A stretch of 64,000 nucleotides of DNA from Rivularia sp034931125 (GTDB lineage: Bacteria; Cyanobacteriota; Cyanobacteriia; Cyanobacteriales; Nostocaceae), in NCBI RefSeq assembly GCF_034931125.1, contig NZ_JAYGHM010000003.1, positions 124,001-188,000 on the forward strand, read 5' to 3'. This document shows positions 1 to 7,251 of this stretch, piece by piece (positions within the stretch are counted from its first letter, which is position 1; every line of letters starts with the position of its first letter). The notes beneath the pieces were generated by a model that was not told where the DNA came from, did no database searches, and saw nothing but the letters and a program-made list of their open reading frames with translations. Both the position numbers and the translations under genes were made by a program.

Positions 1-1
1 A

Positions 2-115
2 ACTGCTGCAAAACCCCAAAATAAGCGTCTTCCTTTATTCGGAAGTGATCGGGATATTATCGCCATTAGTGATGATTTTGATGAACCCTTAGACGACTTC
101 CAAGAATATATGTAA
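2..115 (+). CDS. Type II antitoxin, Phd/YefM-like, C-terminal end (partial)
   Basis: The reading frame is open from the window edge and ends at TAA 113-115. The last residues include PLFGSDRDIIAISDDFDEPL, the usual tail of small cyanobacterial antitoxins paired with PIN-domain toxins. The stop codon overlaps the next ATG by one base (115), so the two genes were translationally coupled. Only about 37 residues are visible; the DNA-binding N-terminus lies outside the window. Antitoxin identity rests on the tail and on the PIN-like start that follows. Confidence 0.6.
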   Translation, partial: TAAKPQNKRLPLFGSDRDIIAISDDFDEPLDDFQEYM

Positions 116-204
116 TGAAATACTTGTTAGATACTCATGCTTTAATTTATTCACTAGCGAGCGAGACGCTCGCACTACGGAATATAAAACCCCGTCAAAA
201 CTAA
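115..204 (+). pseudogene. PIN-domain (VapC-like) toxin, truncated remnant
   Basis: The frame begins MKYLLDTHALIYSL, the strand-1 motif of PIN ribonuclease toxins with the first metal-binding Asp (residue 6). After about 14 codons the sequence turns into low-complexity repeat DNA (GAGCGAGACGCTCGC, a short palindrome) and stops at codon 30. A full PIN toxin has about 130 residues, so more than three quarters is missing and no nuclease is made. The antitoxin in front may survive as an orphan. Confidence 0.65.
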
Positions 205-353
205 TGAAAAGGACTACTAGGTAAACCCTAAAGAAATTTGTTTTAACGGCATAACACCATTATCCCTTCAGTAGATGAAGGTGGTAGTCAAGCATTGCTG
301 CAAGCAGATCGCACTACTAGATTTTTCTTTCGCAATCTCAATATTTTTCAGTT

Positions 354-523
354 GGTAGGTTGGGTAGAGCGGTAGCGTTAACGAAGTGTGTCCGGAGGAC
401 ATAACCCAACATTTGGGGGAAGGAACACCAAATTAAATAAATATCATTTATCGCTAAATCCACAGGAATGTTGGGTTGTGCCAAAGGCACACCTGCGGTG
501 AACATTCTTCAACCCAACCTACG
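354..523. repeat. Inverted-repeat element, family A copy 1
   Basis: A ~170-bp non-coding unit with ends GTAGGTTGGGT (left) and ACCCAACCTAC (right), i.e. matching terminal inverted repeats. Inside are GTGTGTCCGGAGGACATAAC and a GTGCC..GGCAC-type palindrome. Related full or partial copies lie at 2761-2937, 3821-3879, 5108-5178 and 5216-5361. The rest of 205-630 shows no gene; a Uma2 gene starts after it. Confidence 0.6.
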
Positions 524-630
524 AGAGCGATCGCGCTATATTTCGCGCTTGTGTAACGTGTTTTGGGTTTGGGAAAGTACGCCTATGCTAAGCTTAAAGT
601 GAGTCTTTAGATACGGGTTGAGAATTCCTT

Positions 631-1245
631 ATGGTTCAGGCGCGGGTAGCAAGCCCGATGAGTTTTGAGTCTTTTCTGGAGTGGTATCCAGACGATGGCC
701 GTCGGTATGAATTAATTGAGGGAGTTGTGGTTGAGATGTTACCGACTGGTCCCCATGAGGATATCGCTGGTTTTTTGGGTGCAGAGTTTAACTTTGAAAT
801 TCGGCGAAATAAGTTGCCTTATTCGATTCCACGTACTTGTTTAGTTAAGCCTCATGCAGAAGGATCGGGTTATATGCCTGATGTGGTTGTCCTAAATCGT
901 GAGTTATTGAAGCAAGAGCTTCTCTGGCCAACGGCTTCGGTGATTCAGGATGGTAAAACGGCTGCATTGGTTGTGGAGGTGGTGAGTACTAACTGGCGGG
1001 ATGATTATGGTCACAAGTTTGTGGAATATGAAGCGATGGGAATTGCTGAATATTGGCTGGTTGATTTTCGGGCGTTAGGTGCTGTGCGTCACATTGGCAA
1101 ACCGAAGCAGCCGACGATTACGATCTGTCAGCTTGATGGCGAAGAGTATCAAATTAGACGCTTTATAGCGGGAGAAAAGTTGGTTTCTGGGGTATTTCCT
1201 GAGTTGGATTTGACCACAGATGCGGTATTTGCGGCAGGTGATTGA
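631..1245 (+). CDS. Uma2 family endonuclease-like protein (DUF820)
   Basis: 204 residues, normal length for the Uma2/DUF820 family, which is hugely expanded in cyanobacteria and has a PD-(D/E)XK nuclease fold. Visible hallmarks are YELIEG near residue 27, PDVVVLN around residue 84 (metal-binding Asp), LVVEVVS around residue 112 (Glu) and the YWLVD strand near residue 136. The in vivo role of Uma2 proteins is unsettled; they are usually treated as putative restriction-type or mobile-element nucleases. It sits alone between repeats, upstream of a toxin-antitoxin pair on the other strand. Confidence 0.85.
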   Translation: MVQARVASPMSFESFLEWYPDDGRRYELIEGVVVEMLPTGPHEDIAGFLGAEFNFEIRRNKLPYSIPRTCLVKPHAEGSGYMPDVVVLNRELLKQELLWPTASVIQDGKTAALVVEVVSTNWRDDYGHKFVEYEAMGIAEYWLVDFRALGAVRHIGKPKQPTITICQLDGEEYQIRRFIAGEKLVSGVFPELDLTTDAVFAAGD

Positions 1246-1315
1246 AGATCGGCACATGTGCATAACTAAATGTTGGCGATCGCACAAGACTCGTGAATAG
1301 CGTATAGTACATTTA

Positions 1316-1585
1316 CTACGGCTGATAATGATAGCGACAAGAAATAATTGTGAAGTAATCATCATCTACAGCATAGACAAGACGATGGGTATGATCGATA
1401 CGACGCAACCAGAACCCGGATAAATTTTCTTTCAAAGGTTCAGGTTTACCAATTCCCTCGGAATGTTGGTTTTCAGCAACTTTTATCAGTTTATTAATTC
1501 TTATAATGGTCTTTTTATCTTGACTTTGCCAATAAATGTAATCTTTCCAAGCTTCATCAGTCCAGGCTAATTTGCGATTACTCAT
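1316..1585 (-). CDS. YoeB/Txe family mRNA interferase toxin
   Basis: 89 residues, typical YoeB length. The family pattern is clear: WTDEAWKDYIYWQSQDKK at the start, GIGKPEPLKENLSGFWLRRI in the middle and HRLVYAVDD with the CRYHY tail that holds the catalytic His/Tyr. YoeB-type toxins cut mRNA at the ribosome. The start overlaps the end of the upstream antitoxin gene by 8 bases, the usual translational coupling. Nothing looks broken. A second pair of the same type lies at 3928-4525, and a stub at 5370-5525. Confidence 0.9.
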   Translation of the reverse strand: MSNRKLAWTDEAWKDYIYWQSQDKKTIIRINKLIKVAENQHSEGIGKPEPLKENLSGFWLRRIDHTHRLVYAVDDDYFTIISCRYHYQP

Positions 1586-1832
1586 CTATTAGGCTTTTCT
1601 CTACTACCTGCCCTTGTTTGTACTGGTTAATAGAGCGTTCTAAATGAGCTGCATTTGCCGGAGACTTTAATAAATAAACAGTTTCAAGCAAGCTATTAAA
1701 ATACTCAAGAGACATAACTACAGCGTCGTCGGCATCTCGCCTAGTTATTATAGTGTAGTCTGCGTCATTTACGACTTGATCTAATATGGCTTTGAGTTTG
1801 TTTCTTGCTTCGCTAAAGGTAACAATTCTCAT
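1578..1832 (-). CDS. YefM/Phd family antitoxin
   Basis: 84 residues. The N-terminal MRIVTFSEARNKLKAILDQV is the Phd/YefM DNA-binding fold, followed by TIITRRDADDAVVMSLEYFN and a C-terminal helix that should wrap the YoeB partner. It precedes and overlaps the toxin gene, and such antitoxins usually repress their own operon. Upstream (1833-1967) it diverges from xisH, so the 135-base gap should hold promoters for both directions. Confidence 0.9.
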   Translation of the reverse strand: MRIVTFSEARNKLKAILDQVVNDADYTIITRRDADDAVVMSLEYFNSLLETVYLLKSPANAAHLERSINQYKQGQVVEKSLIDE

Positions 1833-1967
1833 TGGTTAAACTTGTCTGCTTACTTGTACAAGTATAGCATGGTGAGATGTGTTAATTAGTGGTAAATGAT
1901 AAAACACGATCTCACCAGTGGAATTTTAATTGTTCTATTATTGTAAGTAAACCAGATAAAGATAACG

Positions 1968-2384
1968 ATGGCAGCTAAAGATAGATTTCATGCTGTGGTT
2001 AAAATAGCTTTAGAAAAGGAGCAGTGGAAGATAACCGACGATCCGTTGCGACTAGAAGTTGGCGGAACTAAGTTTGAAATTGATTTAGGTGCGGAGCAAC
2101 TGTTAGCAGCAGAGCGAGGTAACGAAAAAATTGCAGTTGAGATTAAAACTTTCTTGAGTGATTCACCACTGACGGATTACCATGCTGCATTAGGACAGTT
2201 TTTGAATTATCGTCTGGCTTTAGAAATTAGTGATTCAACACGTATTTTATATTTAGCGCTGCCTGTGAGTGCTTATTCCACTTTTTTTAAGCGAGAATTT
2301 GCACAAATATCATTAGAAAGATATCAGATTAAACTAATCATTTACGATCCGATTCAAGAGGTAATTGTGCAATGGATACCATAG
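1968..2384 (+). CDS. xisH: XisH family protein (fdxN-element excision controlling factor)
   Basis: 138 residues matching the XisH family along its length: MAAKDRFHAVVKIALEKEQW at the start, the FEIDLGAE and IAVEIKTFL strands (PD-(D/E)XK-like D, E-x-K), SDYHAALGQF-type helix and IYLALP-like core. In Anabaena, XisH and XisI are needed with XisF to excise the fdxN element. Family members are also scattered in many cyanobacteria, and the nuclease-like fold with a small partner resembles a toxin-antitoxin pair. It overlaps xisI by 13 bases. The presence of an XisF-like recombinase at 11.7 kb makes the excision role plausible here, but that is inference. Confidence 0.88.
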   Translation: MAAKDRFHAVVKIALEKEQWKITDDPLRLEVGGTKFEIDLGAEQLLAAERGNEKIAVEIKTFLSDSPLTDYHAALGQFLNYRLALEISDSTRILYLALPVSAYSTFFKREFAQISLERYQIKLIIYDPIQEVIVQWIP

Positions 2385-2707
2385 AGTTTTATCGGAATGC
2401 AATTCAATCGCTGTTGACGGCTTATGCTGCTATCCCAATAGCCAATGGTGTGATTGATTGCTACACGGTTTTTGATCCAAAACAAGACCATTACCAGGTA
2501 ATGAATGTGGGATGGGATGGTCTCAGACGAGTCTATGGTTGTGTTTTACATTTAGATATCAAGGAAGGAAAGATTTGGATTGAGCAAAATATGACGGAAA
2601 TGAGAGTTGCTCAAGAACTTGTGGATTTAGGGGTTGCGAAGGGAGATATTGTACTGGGGTTTCAAGCTCCACAAATGCGTGAATATACAGATTATGGAGT
2701 TGCTTAA
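2372..2707 (+). CDS. xisI: XisI family protein
   Basis: 111 residues, the usual XisI length, with the family landmarks MDTIEFYRNAIQSLL, the central WDGLRRVYGCVLHLDIKEGK and the tail VLGFQAPQMREYTDYGVA. It starts inside the end of xisH (13-base overlap), so the pair is co-translated. XisI is the partner of XisH in fdxN-element excision in Anabaena; biochemical function is not settled. A short broken xisH-like fragment at 3750-3808 shows that this module has been duplicated and lost locally. Confidence 0.88.
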   Translation: MDTIEFYRNAIQSLLTAYAAIPIANGVIDCYTVFDPKQDHYQVMNVGWDGLRRVYGCVLHLDIKEGKIWIEQNMTEMRVAQELVDLGVAKGDIVLGFQAPQMREYTDYGVA

Positions 2708-2760
2708 TTGAATCGGAGTTTGGCGATCGCCTACTCGTATTTTGATTATTTCTCTTAATT

Positions 2761-2937
2761 GGTAGGTTGGGTAGAGCGGTAGCGTTTACGTATGCGGAGC
2801 GTGTCCATAGGACATAACCCAACATCTGGGGGAAGGAACATCAAATTAAATAAATATCATAATATTGCTAAATCCGCAGGGATGTTGGGTTGTGCCAAAG
2901 CCACACCTGCGGTGAACATTCTTTAACCCAATCTACG
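2761..2937. repeat. Inverted-repeat element, family A copy 2
   Basis: Same layout as the copy at 354-523: starts GGTAGGTTGGGTAGAGCGG, contains the CATAACCCAACATCTGGGGG segment and the GTGCC..ACACCTGCGG segment, and ends in AACCCAATCTACG. About 177 bp, non-coding. It separates xisHI from brnTA. Confidence 0.6.
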
Positions 2938-3001
2938 TACTGCGGACTATAAGAATGTTGCATTTAATGCTTTAACTCAACCTACGAGATGACTTATCAG
3001 T

Positions 3002-3259
3002 TCACTCCATTTTCTTTTGCTGATGATTGACATAGGAACGAAGAACGGTGTTCATTAAGGATTGATAGCCTTTACCTTGATTTTTAAACCAGTCTAGTAC
3101 GTCATCATCTATACGGATAGAAATGGCTTGTTTGGTGATTGGTTTCACCATTTTGGCGTTTTCCCAGAAGTTATCATCTAATTCGGGAATATCAGAGGTA
3201 TCAATAGCAGCAGAAGGGATATTTTGTAATTCTTTAAGTCGTTTCTCTGAGATACTCAT
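3002..3259 (-). CDS. brnA: BrnA family antitoxin
   Basis: 85 residues. The C-terminal half ISIRIDDDVLDWFKNQGKGY followed by a helix with MNTVLRSYV is the ribbon-helix-helix DNA-binding domain of BrnA antitoxins. The N-terminal DIPELDDNFWENAKMVKP is the BrnT-binding arm. It overlaps the 3' end of the brnT reading frame by 26 bases, the usual brnT-brnA order. The gene itself is intact although its toxin carries a stop codon, so it may be an orphan antitoxin. Confidence 0.88.
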   Translation of the reverse strand: MSISEKRLKELQNIPSAAIDTSDIPELDDNFWENAKMVKPITKQAISIRIDDDVLDWFKNQGKGYQSLMNTVLRSYVNHQQKKME

Positions 3260-3518
3260 AGTATTGTTTTTTTTCTTTTGGAGTAGATTTTCGGGCAGAA
3301 ATTAGGCGAATTTTGCCAAGTCTATCTGTATGGGCAACAGTTACGATGACAACGCCTGCTATTGCACCAATACTGATTTCTCTAATTTCACCATAGTCTA
3401 ATCGATCGTCAATCGCAGTAAAAACAATTCCGTTGAAAATTTCTTGGGCAACTTCCTAGCTAATACCGTGTTTTTGCTTATTTTGTCGATTTTTATTCTC
3501 ATCCCATTCAAATTCCAT
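3234..3518 (-). pseudogene. brnT: BrnT toxin gene with an internal amber codon
   Basis: Reading from ATG 3518 gives MEFEWDENKNRQNKQKHGIS, then TAG at 3458-3456, then the same frame continues EVAQEIFNGIVFTAIDDR and ISARKSTPKEKKQYYEYL to TAA at 3236-3234. Apart from the stop at codon 21, where BrnT proteins have a large hydrophobic residue, the 94-codon frame is full length and well conserved. BrnT is a RelE-fold ribonuclease. A downstream restart would lose the first strands, so the toxin is probably dead unless the base is a sequencing error. Confidence 0.85.
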
Positions 3519-3520
3519 TG

Positions 3521-3542
3521 TGTATACACAAAATGTATATAC
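3521..3542 (-). promoter_or_regulatory. Possible brnTA promoter/operator
   Basis: Just upstream of the brnT start (minus strand) lie two TGTATA copies 13 bases apart, containing the palindromes GTATAC (3522-3527) and GTATATAC (3535-3542). Position and symmetry suit autoregulation by the ribbon-helix-helix antitoxin. No binding data can be inferred from sequence alone. Confidence 0.4.
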
Positions 3543-3749
3543 TTTATGATAGCATAGCGAAAGTTGAACTTTTCCTTCAATTCACAGTTCGCAAAGGGGT
3601 TTGATTTTCTGGGGTATTGGTTTTCACCGTAACGGTTGTCTATCACCATGAAAACGGTGTAACGCATGGTGGTTATGGTTTATCGGTTTTACGTTTCGAG
3701 GTGCGGCGGATGAACTTCACATTGAGGCATAGGTTGTTGGTGGCGATCG

Positions 3750-3808
3750 CGCTGTGAGTGCTTATTCCACTTTTGAAAAGCGCGGAATTTGCACAAATCT
3801 CATTGGTA
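3750..3808 (+). pseudogene. xisH fragment
   Basis: About 60 bases align with xisH 2256-2317: GAGTGCTTATTCCACTTTT and GAATTTGCACAAAT are shared, with a 3-base gap and small indels that destroy the frame. This is a relic of a second xisH copy embedded between repeats. Confidence 0.6.
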
Positions 3809-3820
3809 CAATTTGGGTTT

Positions 3821-3879
3821 GGTTTGTTGGGTTATGTCCTGCGGACACGCTTTGCTAACGTGCTTCAACCTAACCTACG
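3821..3879. repeat. Family A inverted-repeat element, short derivative
   Basis: Contains TTGTTGGGTTATGTCCTGCG, the ACGCTTTGCTAACG segment and the end CAACCTAACCTACG. It is a deleted ~60-bp version of the family A element. It lies about 50 bases upstream of the next antitoxin start. Confidence 0.5.
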
Positions 3880-3927
3880 TGCTAAAATTACCTTATAATA
3901 TATGTACATAAACCTGTACATAAACTG

Positions 3928-4236
3928 ATGTTTTCTTACGAAATCACATCTCCCACGGATGCTAGAAACAACTTGTTCAAGTTATTGGATTTAGTTACAC
4001 AAAATAATCAGGTATACATTATTAATCGTCGCGACGGTGAGAATGTAGCAATGATTGCGGAATCGGATTTGAGAAGTTTGGTTGAGACGGTTTATTTGTT
4101 AAGAACCCCTGCAAATGCAAGTCGCTTGCTGGATGCAATACAGGAATCAAAGACTGGAAAAATCAAACCTCAAACCATTGAAGAGCTTCATATTGAGTTG
4201 GGGATTGAGCAAAAAGAAAAAGAAGAAGAAGGTTGA
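3928..4236 (+). CDS. YefM/Phd family antitoxin (second pair)
   Basis: 102 residues, longer than the usual 80-90 because of a charged tail. The N-terminus MFSYEITSPTDARNNLFKLL and VYIINRRDGENVAMIAESD are YefM-like, and VETVYLLRTPANASRLLDAI closely matches the tail region of the antitoxin at 1578-1832. The 3' end is an A/G-rich run coding QKEKEEEG that overlaps the toxin frame, giving a possible slippage site. Promoter-like TATAATATATGT lies at 3894-3905. It likely neutralises the YoeB-like toxin that follows. Confidence 0.85.
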   Translation: MFSYEITSPTDARNNLFKLLDLVTQNNQVYIINRRDGENVAMIAESDLRSLVETVYLLRTPANASRLLDAIQESKTGKIKPQTIEELHIELGIEQKEKEEEG

Positions 4237-4525
4237 ATCTGAAGAAATAAAGCCAGTTGTGGTAAATCGCAGTCTCGGTTTTAGTTCTAGGTTTAAGGAA
4301 GATTTGGCTTGGTGGTTCAAGCACGATTTTAAAGTCGCGTCGAAAATCTTTGATTTAGTTAGCGCTGTAATGGGAAATCCATTTGACGGAATTGGTAAAC
4401 CAGAACCATTAAAGTATATGGATGAAAATATTTGGTCGCGACGCATTGATTTGGAACATCGGCTTGTTTATCGGGTTGGAAATACTCAGATTGATTTTTT
4501 GGCTTGTCGGTATCATTATGAGTGA
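4205..4525 (+). CDS. YoeB-like toxin (second pair)
   Basis: The conserved part runs from SLGFSSRFKEDLAWWFKHDF through GNPFDGIGKPEPLKYMDENI and HRLVYRV to the CRYHYE tail, the YoeB catalytic end. No ATG sits at a suitable place: a TTG at 4205 (inside the antitoxin end) or a GTG at 4259 are the best starts. I chose TTG 4205 for coupling, giving 107 residues; GTG gives 89, nearer the family norm. The coding strand crosses a polyA/G run at 4210-4232. Confidence 0.78.
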   Translation: MSKKKKKKKVESEEIKPVVVNRSLGFSSRFKEDLAWWFKHDFKVASKIFDLVSAVMGNPFDGIGKPEPLKYMDENIWSRRIDLEHRLVYRVGNTQIDFLACRYHYE

Positions 4526-4569
4526 TGGTTTAATCCAACATCTGGGGGAAGGAACATCGAATTAAATAA

Positions 4570-4818
4570 ATGCCTAAGAAAGTAAGAGAATTGAAAGCAA
4601 TGGTGGCGAAACTTGGGTATATCCTTCAACCAGGACGAGGTAAAGGAAGCCATACATTTTGGAAACATCCCTTGCTACCTGAACAACCGCTAACTATTCC
4701 TGGGAAAGATGGTGATGATGCACCGCTATATTTAGAAAGAGGCATTCAACGGGTGCTGAAAAAGCTCGAAGAACTGAAAAAACTAGAAAACGAAGAAAAG
4801 CAGGAGGGTGAAGAATGA
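4570..4818 (+). CDS. hicA: HicA family mRNA interferase toxin
   Basis: 82 residues with the HicA double-stranded-RNA-binding fold: RELKAMVAKLGYILQPGRGK, then GSHTFWKHP holding the catalytic His, then LTIPGKDGDDAPLYLERGIQ. The glutamate/lysine-rich tail is an extension. The stop overlaps the hicB start (ATGA-type, 4 bases). Its leader is odd: the 40 bases before the ATG (4529-4569, with GGGGGAAGGA as likely ribosome site) match the middle of the family A repeat, where the corresponding triplet is ATA instead of ATG. Confidence 0.88.
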   Translation: MPKKVRELKAMVAKLGYILQPGRGKGSHTFWKHPLLPEQPLTIPGKDGDDAPLYLERGIQRVLKKLEELKKLENEEKQEGEE

Positions 4819-5045
4819 GCTATCACTACAGCATGGTGATTCAATGGTCACAAGAAGATCAACTTTTCTTGGTTCACTTGCCCGAGTTTCCCTGGCAACA
4901 ATTTCATACTCATGGTAGAACTTATGAGGAAGCTGCCAAAAATGGTCAGGAAGTAATCGAGGCTTTTGTTGAAATGCTTACTGAAGAGAATAAACCATTG
5001 CCAGAACCCAGAATACTGCCTACAAAGCCGTTGCAAGTTGCCTAG
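4815..5045 (+). CDS. hicB: HicB family antitoxin (short form)
   Basis: 76 residues. MSYHYSMVIQWSQEDQLFLV, then LPEFPW, the HGRTYEEAAKNGQEVIEAFV segment and the LPEPR tail give the degenerate RNase H-like HicB domain. There is no C-terminal DNA-binding domain, as in many cyanobacterial HicB proteins, so repression may need another factor. It overlaps hicA by 4 bases. Confidence 0.88.
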   Translation: MSYHYSMVIQWSQEDQLFLVHLPEFPWQQFHTHGRTYEEAAKNGQEVIEAFVEMLTEENKPLPEPRILPTKPLQVA

Positions 5046-5107
5046 TTGAGGATTGTGTAAACCCTAAAGGAATTTGTTTTAGCGGCATAACACCATTATC
5101 CCTATAT

Positions 5108-5178
5108 TATGAAATCCGCAGGGATGTTGGGTTGTGCCAAAGGCACACCTGCGGTGAACATTCTTTTACCCAACCAAC
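5108..5178. repeat. Family A element, partial copy
   Basis: Right half of the repeat only: ATGTTGGGTTGTGCCAAAGG, ACACCTGCGG and the TACCCAACCAACG end. It lies in the 5046-5369 gap, which otherwise holds only the next copy. Confidence 0.55.
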
Positions 5179-5215
5179 GTACTACGTACTCGTATTTTGA
5201 TAATTTCCCTTAATT

Positions 5216-5361
5216 GGTAGGTTGGGTAGAGCAGTAGCGTTAACGAAGTGTGTCCGGAGGACATAACCCAACATTTGGGGGAAGGAAGATCAAATTAAAT
5301 AAATATCATAATATTGCCAAATCCGCAGGAATGTTGGGTTTCGTACCTCAACCCAACCTAC
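5216..5361. repeat. Inverted-repeat element, family A copy 3
   Basis: Begins GGTAGGTTGGGTAGAGCAG and ends AACCCAACCTAC. The internal GTGCC segment is deleted relative to the copy at 354-523. It abuts a truncated YoeB gene, which suggests that insertion or recombination between copies removed the gene's front. Confidence 0.6.
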
Positions 5362-5369
5362 ATACTGTA

Positions 5370-5525
5370 ATGGCAAATCCATTTGACGGAATTGGTAAAC
5401 CAGAATCATTAAAGTATATGGATGAAAATATTTGGTCGCGACGCATTAATTTGGAACATCGGCTTGTTTATCGGGTTGGAAATGCTCAGATTGATTTTTT
5501 GGCTTGTCGGTATTATTATCAGTGA
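5370..5525 (+). pseudogene. YoeB-like toxin remnant (3' half only)
   Basis: The last 51 codons, from MANPFDGIGKPESLKYM to the CRYYYQ end, nearly duplicate 4370-4525 at the DNA level (a few substitutions). The first half of the toxin is absent and replaced by the family A repeat ending at 5361. No antitoxin gene accompanies it. It is a broken duplicate of the 4205-4525 gene and should be inactive. Confidence 0.75.
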
Positions 5526-5549
5526 TGCTTTGATAAAGCATCATTTTTT
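5524..5549 (+). terminator. Rho-independent terminator
   Basis: GATGCTTT (5524-5531), loop GAT, AAAGCATC (5535-5542), then ATTTTTT. Perfect 8-bp stem with a T run on the plus strand. It sits between the YoeB remnant and the convergent DUF4157 gene, overlapping that gene's stop codon. Confidence 0.75.
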
Positions 5550-7001
5550 ACTCACGTTTACATAGTATTCGCTAATTAAGTTTCGTTCAATTTTCACTTT
5601 CTCATTAGGGAAAATCTCATCCATAACATATCGAAGTTCTTTAAGGAGAGTAGCGTTCAATGGATATTCTTTTGTAGCATCAGACATAAGGTCCTCCCAT
5701 GTTTTATCTTTATGTTTTCCTAAATTTGAACTATTGTAATGTGTACGTATCGTCTCAAAGTCATTATGCTCGTTTTCGTTTAGCAGAATATTGTGATACT
5801 CCAGGATTACTTGATTTACAGTAGTGCCTTCCCCGCCAAACTGTGCACCTAGTGCTTCTTGTTGCTCAGCATGTCCCATTTCATGTTGAAGTGCCCTATT
5901 TGAAACGCCTTCACAAATTACCGCAAGTTTAAAAGGTGAAATAAAAGCTCCCCCTCCTTGCATATCGAGAACCATCTCGTAAGCAGTTACCGACTTATAG
6001 TATTGTAGTGCGTCATCATCGTGTTTAACTCCTGGCATGGATACATCTAAAAGTGTCATGCCTAAGATGTTTTTAGGTACATTGTAAAGACTATCTTGCG
6101 GATACGTACTAAACTTGTCGATAACTTTAGCTCCAGCTTTAGGTAACTCGATAATGGACACCTCGTTAAGCATTAGCGTCTTTTTATATTTTTCAATAGT
6201 TTCATTATTGAGTTTGCGTTGTACTAAACTCTCTTGAGTTTGTGCAACATCTTGGGAACTGATTTGAGTTTGCAGTTGAGATGCCTGCATTACATTAGGC
6301 CTTGCTGCTTTTATCTGCATTGCTTTAGCCCCCATCACATCTGCCTCTTTTTCTAGTTGTGCATTCTCATTCACATTCACTTTGCCCTTCATCTGCATCG
6401 TAGGCTTTACCCTTCCTTGCTTTTGCTGAACGACATGCCAAGCTTCATGAGACAGATGTTTTTCTTGTCCTTGCCCTAAGTGAATCTCCGTCCCTTGCGT
6501 ATAAGCTAAAGCCTTTAATTGAGCAGGTTTATCAGAGTTGTAATGAACCCTTACATCATCCATAGAATAACCAGAAAGGTTTTCGATTCCTGATTTCAAG
6601 TTATCAGGTAAGCCGGTATTATTTTCCCTTACATCTGGCTCAGGACTTGTTTTTTTCTCAGTGTGTTGCTGTTGTTGAGCAAGATAATTATCAGCAATCT
6701 GTAACTGAGACGCTTGTTGGGCTTGAGGGCTATTATTCGCCACCTTTTGCAGTTTTCTTTGAACTGTGGCTTGATCTCGATTTTCTGCACCAATCATCAA
6801 CTTCCTCTGCACCACAGGTAATCCACCCCCATGCACCGGCACATTCACAAAACTACGATTCAAACCAAACTCCCCGATAACCGGGGATTCAACCTCCTTT
6901 CCCGGCACCTCACGCACCGCAGCACGCTGTAACCAACCATTACTCAGATTGGTATCACTCCGGGACTGTTGCTGATGTTGATTTAATCCCTTACCCTTCA
7001 T
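5541..7001 (-). CDS. DUF4157 protein, probable eCIS-associated effector with metallopeptidase-like tail
   Basis: 486 residues. The N-terminal ~120 residues are Gln/Asn-rich and disordered with repeated VQRKL motifs. A DUF4157 domain follows (~130-205) with HEAWH at 185-189, a zinc-protease-like motif typical of proteins linked to contractile injection systems. The C-terminal ~200 residues are distinct and carry a second HExxH, HEMGH at 373-377, with Glu near 401 as a possible third zinc ligand, so a metallopeptidase cargo domain is likely. The next gene (6991-7251) overlaps its start by 11 bases. DUF4157 is known as a marker of eCIS cargo; substrate and target are unknown. Confidence 0.75.
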   Translation of the reverse strand: MKGKGLNQHQQQSRSDTNLSNGWLQRAAVREVPGKEVESPVIGEFGLNRSFVNVPVHGGGLPVVQRKLMIGAENRDQATVQRKLQKVANNSPQAQQASQLQIADNYLAQQQQHTEKKTSPEPDVRENNTGLPDNLKSGIENLSGYSMDDVRVHYNSDKPAQLKALAYTQGTEIHLGQGQEKHLSHEAWHVVQQKQGRVKPTMQMKGKVNVNENAQLEKEADVMGAKAMQIKAARPNVMQASQLQTQISSQDVAQTQESLVQRKLNNETIEKYKKTLMLNEVSIIELPKAGAKVIDKFSTYPQDSLYNVPKNILGMTLLDVSMPGVKHDDDALQYYKSVTAYEMVLDMQGGGAFISPFKLAVICEGVSNRALQHEMGHAEQQEALGAQFGGEGTTVNQVILEYHNILLNENEHNDFETIRTHYNSSNLGKHKDKTWEDLMSDATKEYPLNATLLKELRYVMDEIFPNEKVKIERNLISEYYVNVSKK

Positions 7002-7251
7002 TTACCAATCCTCCGTAAATAGATTGGGCAATTGACCTACCCATTTGTTCTGGCTTTATGCCCTTAGTTACATTCACAGTAGCAGGTATGCTAGAAATCG
7101 CACCGCCATTTTGTAAGTGTTGCGGAAGACCTTTTTCTGTCAGCAAGCGGAATAATTCTGCTGATACGGCTGCTTGTAAACGGGGACGCTGACTGCGAGG
7201 CACGTCAACTCCTTCTAGAATTATCTGCTCTATGTTTAATTTTAGAACCAT
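6991..7251 (-). CDS. Small conserved-looking protein upstream of the DUF4157 effector
   Basis: 86 residues, MVLKLNIEQIILEGVDVPRS at the start, no signal peptide or membrane segment, a helical RLQAAVSAELFRLLTEKGLP stretch and a C-terminal GRSIAQSIYGGL. I cannot assign a domain name. It overlaps the DUF4157 gene by 11 bases, so the two should be co-translated. Proteins of this size next to DUF4157 genes may act as chaperone or loading partners, which is inference from position only. Confidence 0.6.
   Translation of the reverse strand: MVLKLNIEQIILEGVDVPRSQRPRLQAAVSAELFRLLTEKGLPQHLQNGGAISSIPATVNVTKGIKPEQMGRSIAQSIYGGLVNEG

Noticed and set aside
3398..3667. 89-codon minus-strand frame covering part of brnT
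   Set aside because: It is another frame over the brnT front and promoter; the brnT frame gives clear family sequence instead.
5250..5369. Upstream part of the 91-codon frame before the YoeB remnant
   Set aside because: Codons before 5370 come from the family A repeat and do not resemble YoeB.
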